Origin: Apostichopus californicus
Lineage: Eukaryota; Echinodermata; Holothuroidea; Aspidochirotida; Stichopodidae
Direction of reading: 5' to 3'
DNA length: 22,549 nucleotides
Assembly: GCA_020650975.1 (NCBI GenBank)
Contig: JAIPMN010025231.1
Location: forward strand, 1-22,549
Shown here: in pieces, positions 1 through 10,572 of the stretch
How the letters are laid out: the number at the start of each line of letters is the position of its first letter
How positions within the stretch are numbered: the stretch's first letter is position 1
Made by a program: the position numbers and the translations under genes
The notes under the pieces: generated by a model
Told to the model about the DNA's origin: nothing
Seen by the model: only the letters and a program-made list of their open reading frames with translations
The model's database searches: none

Positions 1-27
1 TTATCATCATCATCATCATCATCATCA

Positions 28-61
<34 letters not shown>

Positions 62-85
62 CATTATTATTATTATTATTATTAT
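1..85. repeat. Compound trinucleotide microsatellite (TCA)n-(TTA)n
   Basis: Perfect ATC/TCA repeats at the very start grade into ATT/TTA repeats with one TCA interruption near position 60. The tract begins at the window edge, so its true left end is unknown. It lies within the intron upstream of the Rx terminal exon. Confidence 0.95.
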
Positions 86-934
86 ACAACATGATGACAT
101 TTTCTTAATTACGTGTCACCTTTAATCACATTGTTAATTAACTTACATATATTTTCAAGTTAGTTAGTTATGATATGCTGTTGCAGTATATGAGAGCTTC
201 AATTTAGAACACCCGTCGACAAGATCTTTGTTACAATTTTGATTATTCAACAGAATGACATTACACTAATTGATTGTCTGTGTACGATAAAATAATCTAA
301 ACATATTGTCATGTTGTTGGAAAATAACTGGAAGTATATAATAATATTTGACGATATAGTTAGCTAACAAGTTAAGTGATAGAGTGTTTCAATAACGAAT
401 GACACGCAGACTCTGGTCCTGTTGACAATTATACTTTTTACTCAACATGATGACATTTTCCTCCAATGTCTTGTCAGTGTTTTAGTACTACATAAACTAT
501 ATTCCTTTAGGAACGCACAATGGTAGTAAGTTGTGGGTGTTATACAAGCCTTGTACTTGAGTTTTGGTGTTGTGACTAATATTCAAATTAGAAAGTCCAA
601 GACAGTTATCTGTTATAAGCAGGTGTGGTACATATATATGGTGGTTCACTGGTTTCTGATTACAAACCTATATACAGATATACCGACGTAGAAATTTACT
701 ATCCGTGAAGGTCGTCTGCGTTAATAAGAGAAGTTATGATTGGTTGATTCAGCAAATTTCAGTCATGACGTATACAAAATACAACATTTAGAAGAGAAAA
801 AAATAATAAACCTATAACCGCATTTCCCACCACCTGAATTTTGGGTTCAAATTAGTTACTTCATCAGACCTAGCCTTATCTTTATAAATACTCTAAATAG
901 GTGAGCTTTACATTTATGTCTCTTTTCCTTCCAG
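86..934 (+). other. Rx: 3' part of an Rx intron, no exon seen
   Basis: No homeobox 5' exon or other coding signal is visible here, so this is read as the 3' part of the intron that splits the Rx homeodomain between residues 46 and 47. It ends in a good acceptor: a pyrimidine-rich stretch at 919-932 followed by CAG at 932-934. The sequence is AT-rich and otherwise unremarkable. Confidence 0.75.
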
Positions 935-1375
935 GTTTGGTTTCAAAACCGACGAGCAAAATGGCGGCGTCAAGAGAAAATGGAATCAGCTACTTTGAAG
1001 TTAACAGAGAATACATATCCAGCCATAAGGGGAAGTATTCCTCCACAAGCGGGGTTGTCTTTAGAACCGTGGTTGGCCTCGTCTGTCCTGAATCATTCAC
1101 CCACATTAACCAGGTACCCAACTGCTTTGACGTCACCGTCCGCTTTGCCTCTTAGTAACGGAACATTATCCGATGGGTTGACATATCTAAGCCCGTCCGC
1201 AATATCGTACATAAACTCCGGTCATATTCCATGTTTTCCTCCTGGAATGGGTATCGTTTCGAACTATATGGAAGATATGACGTCAAATCTGACGTCAATG
1301 AGGCTAAAGGCGCATGAGCACGCCGGAAGTTTGAGCAAATATCAAGAAACTGCCCAAGACGAACAACGTCGCTGA
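935..1375 (+). CDS. Rx: Retinal homeobox protein Rx/Rax, terminal coding exon (partial gene)
   Basis: Rx/Rax is a nuclear paired-like homeodomain transcription factor used in eye and anterior brain patterning. The exon opens directly after the CAG acceptor at 932-934 and reads [15 protein letters not shown]. This is the end of homeodomain helix 3 from residue 47, with Q50 and N51; the RRQEK ending is typical of Rx rather than Arx, Vsx, Otp or Prop. The linker contains LSLEPWL (about exon residues 40-46), resembling the conserved LxxWL stretch I recall after Rx homeodomains. The C-terminus holds an OAR domain, NLTSMRLKAHEH (1286-1321), with the MRLKA core kept. The exon encodes 146 residues and ends at TGA 1373-1375. 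The ATG at 980 is internal, not a start. The 5' exons, with homeodomain residues 1-46 and any octapeptide, lie left of the window. The family call is strong; the exact 3' UTR end is unknown. Confidence 0.93.
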   Translation, partial: VWFQNRRAKWRRQEKMESATLKLTENTYPAIRGSIPPQAGLSLEPWLASSVLNHSPTLTRYPTALTSPSALPLSNGTLSDGLTYLSPSAISYINSGHIPCFPPGMGIVSNYMEDMTSNLTSMRLKAHEHAGSLSKYQETAQDEQRR

Positions 1376-1761
1376 TCAGACTTGGATATTTAGACGAGCA
1401 AATGTCTTGCACACAGTTCGATGCACATGTTAGACAGTAAAACCATTGTCGGGCCATTAATAATCAAAACGCCTGTGAAGAGGTTAATAACTCGTGGTTC
1501 TGATCAATATGTGTCATTTTGCACAGTGGAAGGCACGAGATATTGGCGGGAATTGTCCATTCTGTCGACATCGAATCACACCATTCCCGACGGAAAGGCT
1601 GAAGGCCCTTACAATGCCCGAGGTCTGTCATTACCCACATGACCACAGATGGAGTAACAATTGGTCCATGTGCGGGGTAAGGGGCAAAATCCAAAGGTTG
1701 CTTCTCAATAAGCTTCGTCGATGAAAGGTAACACTTTCGTGACGCAATGATGAATACATTT

Positions 1762-1773
1762 ATGAATATTCAT
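1762..1773. promoter_or_regulatory. POU-dimer-like palindrome ATGAATATTCAT
   Basis: This is a perfect 12-bp palindrome containing ATATTCAT on both strands, which fits the Pit-1/POU half-site pattern. It lies about 390 bp after the Rx stop codon. An identical palindrome occurs at 16895. Binding by a POU protein is inferred from the motif only. Confidence 0.35.
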
Positions 1774-2212
1774 ACCTATATGAGGAATAACACAATGAAT
1801 TTGTCAGTTGACAAAAAGAAAAGAAAATAATTCAAATTAACTGCGACTATACTGACACTTAACGTTACTTTTTGTAAGTTATCAATGCGGGGACATTTAA
1901 GTTGTTATCCACGAAAGGATAAAACGAATGTGACCTCTGACCCGAGATCAGTTCCACAAACACAAGGTTACATTAAAAATGTATTGCATACCATGCGAAT
2001 TTTCTTGCGGTTTTTGTGGATTTAATATGTTGACTATATCAGTAGATACAAGACTATATCTATGTAAAATAACACAATGTCAGTTAAACACGTGTAAATG
2101 CGCCAAATGGATTGGTAAATAGCGATAGTCGAAAGAAACATCAAACGATAATGTGTTCAATTTGAAAGATATGTTGAAAACAAAAATTGGGACCGTATAA
2201 TTATTAAACCAA

Positions 2213-2218
2213 AATAAA
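2213..2218 (+). promoter_or_regulatory. Rx: Candidate polyadenylation signal AATAAA for Rx
   Basis: This is the first canonical AATAAA I find downstream of the Rx stop codon, about 840 bp away. Further AATAAA hexamers lie at 2467 and 2584. In AT-rich DNA such hexamers are common, so which one is used cannot be told from sequence alone. Confidence 0.3.
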
Positions 2219-3956
2219 TACTAAATGAAACATGTAGGTCTAAGATTCCTTGAAGATAGTCAGAGAGGGCCAAAAAAACCAACATTACACCGCGGACATG
2301 AATTTTACAATATGCCAACATGTGCACAAAGAAAGGTATACAACATCGAGTCACGTGCATAAATTGTGTTACGCTCATACCAACATATCGACAGAATTAT
2401 TGTAGCAGTTTACATTTCTATTATTCAAGATGATTCACACATAATAAGAATAACCATTTTTACACAAATAAAAAGAAAAAAAACCAAGTGAAGGATATTG
2501 TTAAAGTTCCGCCTGCAAGGTTGACCAAGTTCTGGTCTTCATATTGGCTAGGCATAATTATTTATGATATTGATATATAGAATAATAAACTGGTACCGAA
2601 AAGGGCTGTGAACCAGAATATTAAAACACCGGTGACTTGAGGTTAAATCATCACGTATTACTTTCCATTAGACTTATTCAAGCTCTCAATTTTAGTCACC
2701 TCCGCAAGGGTTCTTGAATTTTGTTTTAATTTATAACTCTATATGTGGACGTTGCTGGTATCATCAACAGACTAGAATGACCCTATAATTAGATACTACA
2801 CTCGTCAACAGTTAACAAGTATAATTATATTGTTAGTATAAGTGGAGAATCATCTAAGGTCAAGTACATAGACAGTTTATAAGAAGGTAAAAGAACACTG
2901 TATTTCATAATATAGATGTCCTTTTAAAGTCACGAAAATAATAAATGACAGTAGTTATGGTTAACGTCATAAAATGCGATGATATTAATATTGCTATCAA
3001 ATATCTAAATATATTGATATTGGGTAATTCAAATTTTGACACGATGCTCTTATTGAGAAACTCGTTTGATTATTCGATTATTCTAAATATTTGTTTGTAG
3101 ATTATTGTCGGTATTTGATGTTCGTGTCTCAGGGAAATAGTATAACATTAGTTCATTGACATATGTTTTTAATTGACTTAATAAACTGTTTTACTTTGTT
3201 TTTCATTTAATACACTATCCATAGCTTGACATATAAATATTACCAGAGTTCAAAAGTTTTAATAGGCTTAACCTTAGTAGAAATATGAAGGTTTTTTCTA
3301 CATAATTTAGGATTGCAGAATTTGTATGGTAAATACTTATTTCTGTATGGCACAAGGTGTTGGCTCTGCGTATGTAATGAGACCATCGGATAAACATTTA
3401 CATTGAAAGTTAGAACTCATACGTTTGATATAGGGGGGTCAGTATGGGTACATTAAGGTGTAAAATGTTGTCATATTCGGCTCAAGAGAATAGCTATTTT
3501 ATTAGTTAAATTACACCTTCCCCAATCAAAATCAATGGCCCGTTTCATGACATATATCTAACGCCATGCGATGAAACTCGTCAATTGTAATAATGTGATG
3601 TGACTATTATGTGGAAATATTTTGTTCTAAATTTTCTTTTCTTTTTTAAAGAAAAGTGTAAATATTACCAAATTTTACTGACCGTACGCACGTTTCTATT
3701 TGAATTTTTATTTCTAAATTTGATGTTATTGAAACTCACTTTGAAGAAAGATATCTATGTAATTGATGAAATTAAGAAGAAAAAAAAATGAGATTATCAA
3801 ATTTCGCAGAAAATAAAGAGTATTACCACGTAAATAATACCCAAGCATTTTGTCTTATTTTAGTCATGTTAACCTATATATACAACAATGTATATTTGTT
3901 TACGAGTTAAAAAAAGCCGTGTCTACATATTTCAGGGATGATCAAAACGCAGACTT

Positions 3957-3985
3957 GGGGGGGGGGGTTAGGGATGGGGGTTAAT
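3957..3985 (+). repeat. G-run and G-rich tract
   Basis: Eleven consecutive G at 3957-3967 are followed by GGG and GGGGG separated by short spacers. It is one of about a dozen such G or C tracts scattered through the non-coding DNA of this window. Confidence 0.85.
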
Positions 3986-4615
3986 CTCAAACTGAACCGC
4001 CCTCCCCACCCTCATCCAACACCGAGTAGTTTATCTCAAATCACAGACCAAGTAGACTTTTTTATGCTTTAATTCGTGTCATTCATATACGTCCGATTAA
4101 TAATGCAGATCCTTGCTATTTTATTTCCACACTCGGAGTTATAAATAAATTAACAAAGCAAAAATACAGTGTTTCCCTTTAAACCATACTTTACTACAAC
4201 CACTCCCACCTACCCATCTCGTCCCATCCTCCACTTCAACCTCGCTATAGTTTTCTTATATAGATAAAAGTCATTATAGATTTGCATATTGTAGCTGTTG
4301 TACCTAAAACGTTTCAAATTCCCTTTTTTTTTTTAAAGAAATTTTGTGGAACGTAACGTATGCCCCCTCCCCCCATAGTCCCCTTGGTGACATATGACCT
4401 CATATACACTATAGCCTGTTAGTCGATTTATCATATCATATATTCTTTTCTGTTCTGTTCTATATTATTATTTGTCTATTTTAAGAAGGTCTATAAACAA
4501 AGTATTTCGAAATAATGAGTCCTATCGTCATTGTAATATTTCCAAACAGTCTCAGTTATATGGTACTTTAGATCGGACCACATCTAAATAGCTCACTTAG
4601 TCATCTCACACGGTA

Positions 4616-4670
4616 TTCCTCTTCCTCTTCCACCGACCCCTCCCCGGCCCCCTCCTTCCCACCCCTCACC
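4616..4670. repeat. Pyrimidine-rich (C/T) tract
   Basis: A long CT-rich strand with CCTCTT repeats passes into C-runs, including CCCCTCCCCGGCCCCCTCC. It is low-complexity sequence with no coding signal. Confidence 0.7.
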
Positions 4671-4999
4671 ATGAGGTATGTAGCTGTTGCTTCTTGGATC
4701 ATATGCTACTTGGAATAAAGTCATAGGTATATATAGAGACATTTTACAGTCACTAACAACATCTGGGTATATGAAAAACCAATCATTACGTCGTCAACTA
4801 ACTGTTACTCTCTCATAGATACACAGCTCCGTTATATAATGGGACAGCGTGCTCACGTGATCAAGATGATGGTATTTCTACAGCATTATCACAATTTCAC
4901 TGAAAATATAAAAAAAAGAATAGCAACTACACTAGATATTCTACAAAGTCTTTTCATGAACGGATGTATCTTATAAGTGAAAATGTTATCGCAGTTCAT

Positions 5000-5420
5000 C
5001 CTCCTATCGAAAGAGAACGAGAGAGTCAGATGCAGAGAGGGCCTGTGACGTCATATCAGTTATTTATCCCTTCGCTGTCTGTATTACCCGTCAATCATCC
5101 TCTAGTGTAGTGAATCCCCTCCTGGGTAGACTAATACCGTTTGTTCTCAACAGTATTGAGTCTACATTCCCTTCACCTCTCTCAATGGGCCTAATTTGTC
5201 AGAATTTTAACCCCTAGTCCTTGATTACTGATGCGTTAAACATCAAACCTTTCATGAGCATCTTTAGGGCCCAGACAGGAGTCTGTCTCTGCGCCTACAT
5301 ATGTACGGTAACCCTTAAGGCCATAAACATTCGATGGAGCACATGACATATAGATCATCCGTGCACATATAAATGTGATATTAATGTGATGATAGCGCGG
5401 GATCGCTTTATTCAATATAT
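5000..5420. promoter_or_regulatory. Candidate cis-regulatory island with CRE and PBX-type sites
   Basis: This stretch is free of homopolymers, more GC-balanced than its flanks, and has no long reading frame. It contains a full palindromic CRE, TGACGTCA, at 5046-5053, the reverse of a PBX/MEIS-type core (GTCAATCA, 5090-5097) 37 bp further on, and a TCF/LEF-like CATCAAACC at about 5242. These are motif-level observations. It could equally be unconstrained DNA that happens to lack repeats. Confidence 0.3.
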
Positions 5421-6096
5421 GGATTTTTGCATCAAGAGAATTACTTCAAAATATAAAGAAGAAGAACATAATACAAAACGTTGTATATTCCGAATTGAGT
5501 AGCTGACGTTTATGTTTCAATGTATTTGAAGAACATAGAAACAAAAACTAAAAGTTTTCTGATAAAAGTGCATATTTCTTCACTTTGAAAGAGAGGCTTC
5601 GCTTTGCACCACCATGACTCCTTTATGTCCATTCCACAATCCCTCTTTCTCCAGTGATTCCTCTATTTTTTGTTAATGAACACGAACTTGATGTATTTTT
5701 TATCACATGACCAGGAAGTTTCACTGGCAAGTAGAGAAGAAGAGAATCTACCTTTATTGTTTTTAAGTTTTTGTTTACTGTGTACGAACCGATCCACGTT
5801 TTCCTACATTGCCTTCATTTTGGGGTAATATGGCTAGGATGGGAGACAGCAGGGATGCTCTACTAACTTCCTGATATCGCTGGAGTTTTCAGTTTGAATT
5901 TTGCTTTTACCTCAACCCCCGAACGGAACAGAAAACGTGGTCTCGTATGGGCATCCGTAGTAGGCTCGTCAATTGAAATTAGCATAAACGGCGCCGCGAG
6001 GTCCACAAATCCTTAGAATATTACAAAAGAATAGAATGATTAGAAGGAAAAGGTTTTAACGGATTTTCAGAAGCAGTGCTCCGCCTCTCGGATTGA

Positions 6097-6180
6097 TGAA
6101 TTGATTTAGGTAAAGAGAATTTGTCCACACTCCTTACATGAATTGATTTAGGAAAGCGAATTTGTCCACACTCCTTACAT
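6097..6180. repeat. 42-bp direct tandem duplication
   Basis: Two adjacent copies, about 6097-6138 and 6139-6180, share TGAATTGATTTAGG and TTTGTCCACACTCCTTACAT. They differ only by a small indel and a substitution around the AAAG, so the duplication looks recent. Confidence 0.85.
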
Positions 6181-6419
6181 TGGCTTTAGGAGTTACAAGA
6201 CACATAGCCCATTGAACACTAATAGAGGACAACAAAACACTCAAAACGAGACACTATTGTGCGCATGTCACTCCATCAATCCTTCAAGGCAAAGGGGAAA
6301 AATAGTGGAATGACACTTTTAAACTTTTCAAAACCTCGAGAATTCTTGGAGTAACAAGACAAACTATTTCGACATCGCATTCTCATGATGGTTGGCTTTT
6401 CTTGGTCCCTACTTTTAAG

Positions 6420-6451
6420 CTTCTTCTTCTTCTTCTTCTTCTTTTTCTTTT
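6420..6451. repeat. (CTT)n microsatellite
   Basis: About seven perfect CTT units are followed by interrupted CTTTTT units. Read on the other strand it gives the poly-Lys/Arg-like frames seen there, which are not genes. Confidence 0.9.
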
Positions 6452-6830
6452 CTCTAAGGGTGGAGGAACCATTAGACACACTCTAACATAATAATGAGAT
6501 AATAATATATTCAGACTTAAACCGATCTCACGCAGAGAAGGCAAAAAATAGAATAATGTCAACCCATGCAATGGAGGGTTTTTAAAAAAAAATGGATGAA
6601 ACGCAACAAGGTTATAAAGACGGTAACAAGGCAACCAAGCGAATGGGGGGATAATGTTTTGATGAGAAAGGGATACAGAATCATGGTACGAGAGTTACAC
6701 GATTATTCAAACTGACAGTTTGCCGGTCTTGTTATACGAAATTTTTACACGGATTAGAAATGATGCGCAGGAAGGGGATAAGAGCAATTTGCTGATGACA
6801 TGAATCTTGCCCCCAAAAATAGGCGAAGGT

Positions 6831-6859
6831 GGGAGGGGGAGGGTGGGGTCGGGTGGGGG
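6831..6859 (+). other. Strong G-quadruplex-forming motif
   Basis: Six G-tracts of 3-5 G are separated by loops of only one or two bases (A, A, T, TC, T). This exceeds the canonical G3+N1-7 rule and predicts a very stable parallel quadruplex on the + strand. It is the first of several G-rich blocks within about 370 bp. Confidence 0.7.
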
Positions 6860-7026
6860 TGACGAAAGTCCTTGATTTTGTCTAAACTTATCAAGACATA
6901 TCCCTCTCTACAAAACCATCCTACCGACTTTTAATAACAAGATGGAGAAGAAAAAAACGACGAAGGGGGGAGGGGTCTAAAATCTTAATTATTTGGAAGT
7001 AAGCATGAAATGTTTCTTCTTTTTTT

Positions 7027-7054
7027 GGGGGGAGGGTGGGTGGGTAGGTTGGGG
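7027..7054 (+). other. Strong G-quadruplex-forming motif with single-base loops
   Basis: The block GGGGGGAGGGTGGGTGGG is followed by TAGGTTGGGG. Four G3+ tracts with single-nucleotide loops are the most stable class of predicted parallel quadruplex. It lies on the same strand as the block at 6831. Confidence 0.7.
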
Positions 7055-7185
7055 ATTCCCTCCACGTGGCTACTGCCCTGGCCATGTATTTGATGACGTC
7101 AGTTCCACAGTTATTTTGTTACAAAACTCTACCCCAAATAATGCCCGTACATGTTATTATGTACTCAATAATAATCTCAATATTT

Positions 7186-7199
7186 GGGGGGGGGGAGGG
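7186..7199 (+). repeat. G-run
   Basis: Ten G, one A and GGG. This is the last member of the G-block series that also includes 6831, 6965 and 7027. Confidence 0.85.
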
Positions 7200-7890
7200 T
7201 AAAACAAATACATTAACATAAACGATAAGACCTCATAACTTTCTGATCGAAAAATCTGAATATCTGAGAGGAAGGCAAAGTTTGATCAATTTTTAAAAAT
7301 CTAAAGCTGTTGGAGATCAAATCCGATTTTATATTAATTAATCTATATCACTACTATATGAATAAGGACCTTATTTTCTTAGTCAATTGCAAACCATGCC
7401 GCTATTAAAGTTTTCTTTTAGTTATTGAACACCTGCACACTTTGATTAAACGTGTTGCTATGATCGTTTTATTATCTTTGATGATTTGAATGCCGTCTGT
7501 CATTTAAGCTAAAAATATTTTGTTTCATACACAATAACAAAATTTTAACAATTTGGTGATGTTTTTATCTGAGGACAACAATACAAAATGATTCGCTTTT
7601 TGTGAACATGATTTCAAGTTTTATTTTGTCCTTCAGGCTTTATACTCCCAGGTAAAGTTTTCGTGTTATTATTACCCTCTCATCCAATCTGAATCCGGTT
7701 ATCTTGGCTCTCATCAATAAAATGTCAATCAACTTGGTCATAAATAACAACCACGTGATAGTTTTTAATTGTTCGTATTTCTCTGCGAACACATTGACCT
7801 AATTGGGTGAGGCGTTTCTTAAAGGGATACTATAGCTAGCATCATAAGCAGAGTGTAAGGATAAATAACGAGGCGCTTGGATAGTCCCTA

Positions 7891-7902
7891 CCCCCCCCCC
7901 CC
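7891..7902. repeat. C-run with adjacent G-rich tract
   Basis: Twelve C are followed after a short spacer by a GGGGGAAGGAGAGGGAGGG purine tract ending near 7929. C-rich and G-rich blocks so close together on one strand could pair with each other. Confidence 0.8.
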
Positions 7903-8095
7903 GTTGAATGGGGGAAGGAGAGGGAGGGTCGAGATATAATTACGATCGCGTAGATACGCTAAGATTTCTTCCTCACCATTCCCACCTGTTATTCTTTATT
8001 CATTAAGTCAATTTAGGCAAGATATTAGACTAAATATCTAAATATAACAGGAGTCTATGGTGTGGTTGTAACCAGGTGACTAATTGCTGTGGCAA

Positions 8096-8108
8096 GGGGG
8101 GGGGGGGG
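8096..8108 (+). repeat. G-run
   Basis: Thirteen uninterrupted G within otherwise AT-rich DNA. Confidence 0.9.
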
Positions 8109-9305
8109 ATCGCGTAAGCGTGATAACAGAGTTCGTTTTAGCACGGAGTTGTTCTGCCTGCTATTAGGTAGGTACATTTCTCAAAACGATTTGGTCTTCT
8201 GTTCCGGGTATGGTAGTTAAAAGGTAATATGTGCGCTAAAATTTCACCTTAATGTAAAAAAAAATGGTATCATTATTTTTTCTTTGTAACTGGAAATGCT
8301 TCTCGTAAGATATGGTCACAATGGACATGAAAGGGTTGGGTGGGCCACCCCTACAACACTCCCTCCCTAAACAAAATAAACAGAAAACTCTTTATTCAGT
8401 TTTACATGTCTTCAGTCTTGTCAAAACATTTATTCGACATATCATAGAACTGTTTATCAATGAAAAACTACACGAAACAACGAAAGGAAACAAATAACTT
8501 AAATATTAAAACACCTTTATTGCAAATATTGTAAACAAGTTAGTCCATCCCTTTAATTCACAAATTAGGTGTGTCTGCTTCTAGCCTATATGATGACAAA
8601 AGAAAAAAAGAAAAGAGCTTGCATTTTGTTTCTAAAGATTTAATAATGCCATTCATTTGTAATATCTTATTTTAATGTTTCATGAACGTCCCCTGCGGGC
8701 TTTTTAAAACCTGTTCATCTTTTTTTCTTTTCATTTTTCGGTCTTAAGCATTTACGAATATATATAATATATATCCAGGGTGCTGATAAAAATCAGTTTT
8801 ATATTCTACCAGCTCGCTAATGTGTTGTTTGTGATAAAAACCTCTACCCGATCTCATTTAGGTATTGTAAAAAATTATCAAGATAAATGTGAGGGCATTA
8901 TGGGTTTATATTTGATGGTAATGTCAATTAAAATTCACTTCTTGCATACAGCTCTGTTTCGGAGAGTTTCAAGCGTGCTAAAAAGTCTGGTTGAGATTGT
9001 AATGGTTTCCATAAGCACGTTAAAAACGTTACTATTAAAGACCGTCTGAAAACCGCGAGTCAGTCAAGGTTTTTTAGTAAAGTATGAAGAATCCAAGATG
9101 GCCCGGCATTTCTCTCTTAGACATGGTTTGAATATGAATGACTGTGTGAGACATGATGTGTTATGATTACGGGTCACCGAAAAAATTGTTACTTACTTAA
9201 TGTGACTCCAGTGGAACTGTATATCGATATGAAAATAAAATAAAATAACAAATACAGTAACATATCAGCTACTTTTAGAGAACATGGTTGATATGGTTGA
9301 TAACA

Positions 9306-9532
9306 GGGAGTGTTAGCTCAGTGATTAACGCCGGTGCCTTTCAATTATAAGGTCCCGAGTTCAAGTCACTCCAAGATTAATGTATGTCGTCCAGTTACAG
9401 AGTTGTTGACAATTGACAATTCATAATCATGGACGTTAAAATATGAATCTAAGAGTCTGACTTCGGTCAGCTTGCGGCTTTGATAAGCCAATGATGGCTT
9501 CTTCGCGAGTTCCTGCTTGCAGGAGGATTTAA
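9306..9532 (+). mobile_element. tRNA-derived SINE with structured 3' tail
   Basis: The head looks like a tRNA. GGAGTG (9307-9312) pairs with CACTCC (9367-9372) as an acceptor stem, and TTAGCTCAGTGATTAACG (from 9313) matches a pol III A box. A short stem flanks CAATTA at the anticodon position, and GAGTTCAAGTC (9357-9367) matches a B box. The T-arm pairing is poor, so this is a tRNA-derived retroposon rather than a working tRNA. The body ends in three successive hairpins: CTGAC-TTCG-GTCAG (9457-9470), AAGCCA-ATGA-TGGCTT (9485-9500) and TCCTGC-TT-GCAGGA (9511-9524). It then passes to AT-rich DNA. No clear target-site duplication is visible, so the ends are approximate. The sequence resembles echinoderm SINEs as I remember them, which is not checked. 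Confidence 0.72.
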
Positions 9533-9920
9533 AAAGTACATACATATTTAATTGTTGTATTTTTTTTTTGTATTTCTACACTATTGTCACTCTGGAAGCA
9601 TGGACATAATATTACTAACTTCTGTGCTGTTAGTGCCAAGTTACATGTACCATTTACACTACACTTATAGAGTAACGTACGTCCGCCGAAAGGTTAACTA
9701 AACGTCCATAAAGAAGGTTACTGAAAGTGAGGTCACCTTCTTTTGTGTGTATGTCTTGCAGTTATCATAATTATAGTTTTGATATTTTGATGTTGGACCT
9801 CTCTACGTTTCATTACTTCATTAATAGATAAGTAGATAATCAATCAATACATTTGGATCGAATAAACATTAGGGAATTCGGATGAGACAAATAACGTATT
9901 GACTTAAATGATATAGAATA

Positions 9921-9938
9921 GGGGTGGGGGGGGGGGGG
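9921..9938 (+). repeat. G-rich run
   Basis: GGGG, one T, then thirteen G. The 10-bp palindrome ATACCGGTAT follows at 9951-9960. Confidence 0.9.
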
Positions 9939-9998
9939 TTATTGTACCGTATACCGGTATCTATTGTCTATCGGGCTGTTGTTTCGAGATGGTGTCAG

Positions 9999-10440
9999 TC
10001 ATGAATTATTCATAAGAATTTGGATAAGGATGTGGTTAACAGGTGACAAAACTTTGATTTACTTTGCAGCTTATATTTGTAATTAATTGTAAAGGCCTTA
10101 TTAAGAAACCACATCTTGTAATGGCGAGAGAAAAAAATAATTAGAATAAAACAACACACGTTTATTGTCTTTAATTTGTCGAATTAATTGACTTTTGTAA
10201 TCAATTGTGATTTAGATGATGATTATAAATCACTCTTATTGTTTTTGGATGTCAATCATGAATGATAAATAAGTTAATAAATTCAGTTTTGAATAACAGA
10301 AAAATTGGAGAAGGATGCGGTCGGCAGGTGACAAAACGTTTATTTAAAATTTAAAGATTTTGATCACAGGGTCTATTAAAAGCCGCAAAAGAAATCACGT
10401 GATATTATGGCGAAAAATATAATACAAGAAAAAAACAACA
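9999..10440. repeat. Old, diverged tandem duplication (offset about 285 bp)
   Basis: Copy A (about 9999-10160) and copy B (about 10250-10440) share ordered landmarks. These are TCATGAAT, then GGA(T/G)AAGGATG(T/C)GGT, (A/C)AGGTGACAAAAC (GGTGAC at 10042 and 10327), ATGGCGA followed by A-rich sequence, and AAAACAACACA followed by GTTTATT. Divergence and indels are large, so the duplication is old. The shared blocks may be a duplicated transposon fragment or conserved regulatory DNA. No coding potential is seen. Confidence 0.6.
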
Positions 10441-10471
10441 CAATTATAATGTTTATTCGTTTCATAGAGTG

Positions 10472-10572
10472 ACTTAGTCATTGAAGTAATTAGTTGGAAT
10501 TAACTTATGATATGAGGCTGAAATTCGCTGCTTATATTTTCTTCTTCCATGACTAAGTTATTAAAGTCACCT
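10472..10572. repeat. Inverted repeat around a ~65-bp spacer
   Basis: The left arm GTGACTTAGTCAT (from 10472) matches the reverse complement of the right arm (ending GTCAC at 10572), except that the right arm carries a 9-bp insertion, TAATAACTT in that orientation. The arms could form an interrupted stem, or mark the ends of a small non-autonomous element. Confidence 0.5.

Larger units (their letters stand above)
1376..4999. other. Rx 3' UTR and intergenic DNA, no gene seen
   Basis: The first few hundred bases are probably Rx 3' untranslated sequence. The rest is AT-rich, with short non-conserved reading frames only. It holds a POU-like palindrome at 1762, an octamer ATTTGCAT at 4280-4287, a G-run at 3957 and pyrimidine-rich tracts at about 4200-4250, 4362-4382 and 4616-4670. 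I see no splice-bounded coding exon. Confidence 0.7.
5421..6797. other. Intergenic DNA with small repeats, no gene seen
   Basis: No coding exon is recognisable. It includes a 42-bp tandem duplication at 6097-6180, a CTT microsatellite at 6420-6451, and a CpG-rich patch at about 5967-6000 where AATTGAAATTAGCAT is followed by CGGCGCCGCG. Confidence 0.6.
7200..9305. other. Intergenic DNA, no gene seen
   Basis: AT-rich sequence with a C-run at 7891-7902 followed by a purine-rich GA tract to about 7929, a G-run at 8096-8108 and a short TA palindrome at about 8757-8776. One PBX-type TGTCAATCA lies at 7723-7731. No reading frame here resembles a protein I know. Confidence 0.6.

Noticed and set aside
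1152-1724. Several frames overlapping or just after the Rx exon on both strands
   Set aside because: They overlap the Rx exon out of frame or lie in its 3' UTR, with no protein similarity I can recognise.
9306-9375. Functional tRNA gene
   Set aside because: The T-arm does not pair properly and the sequence continues into a SINE body, so it is a tRNA-derived retroposon head.
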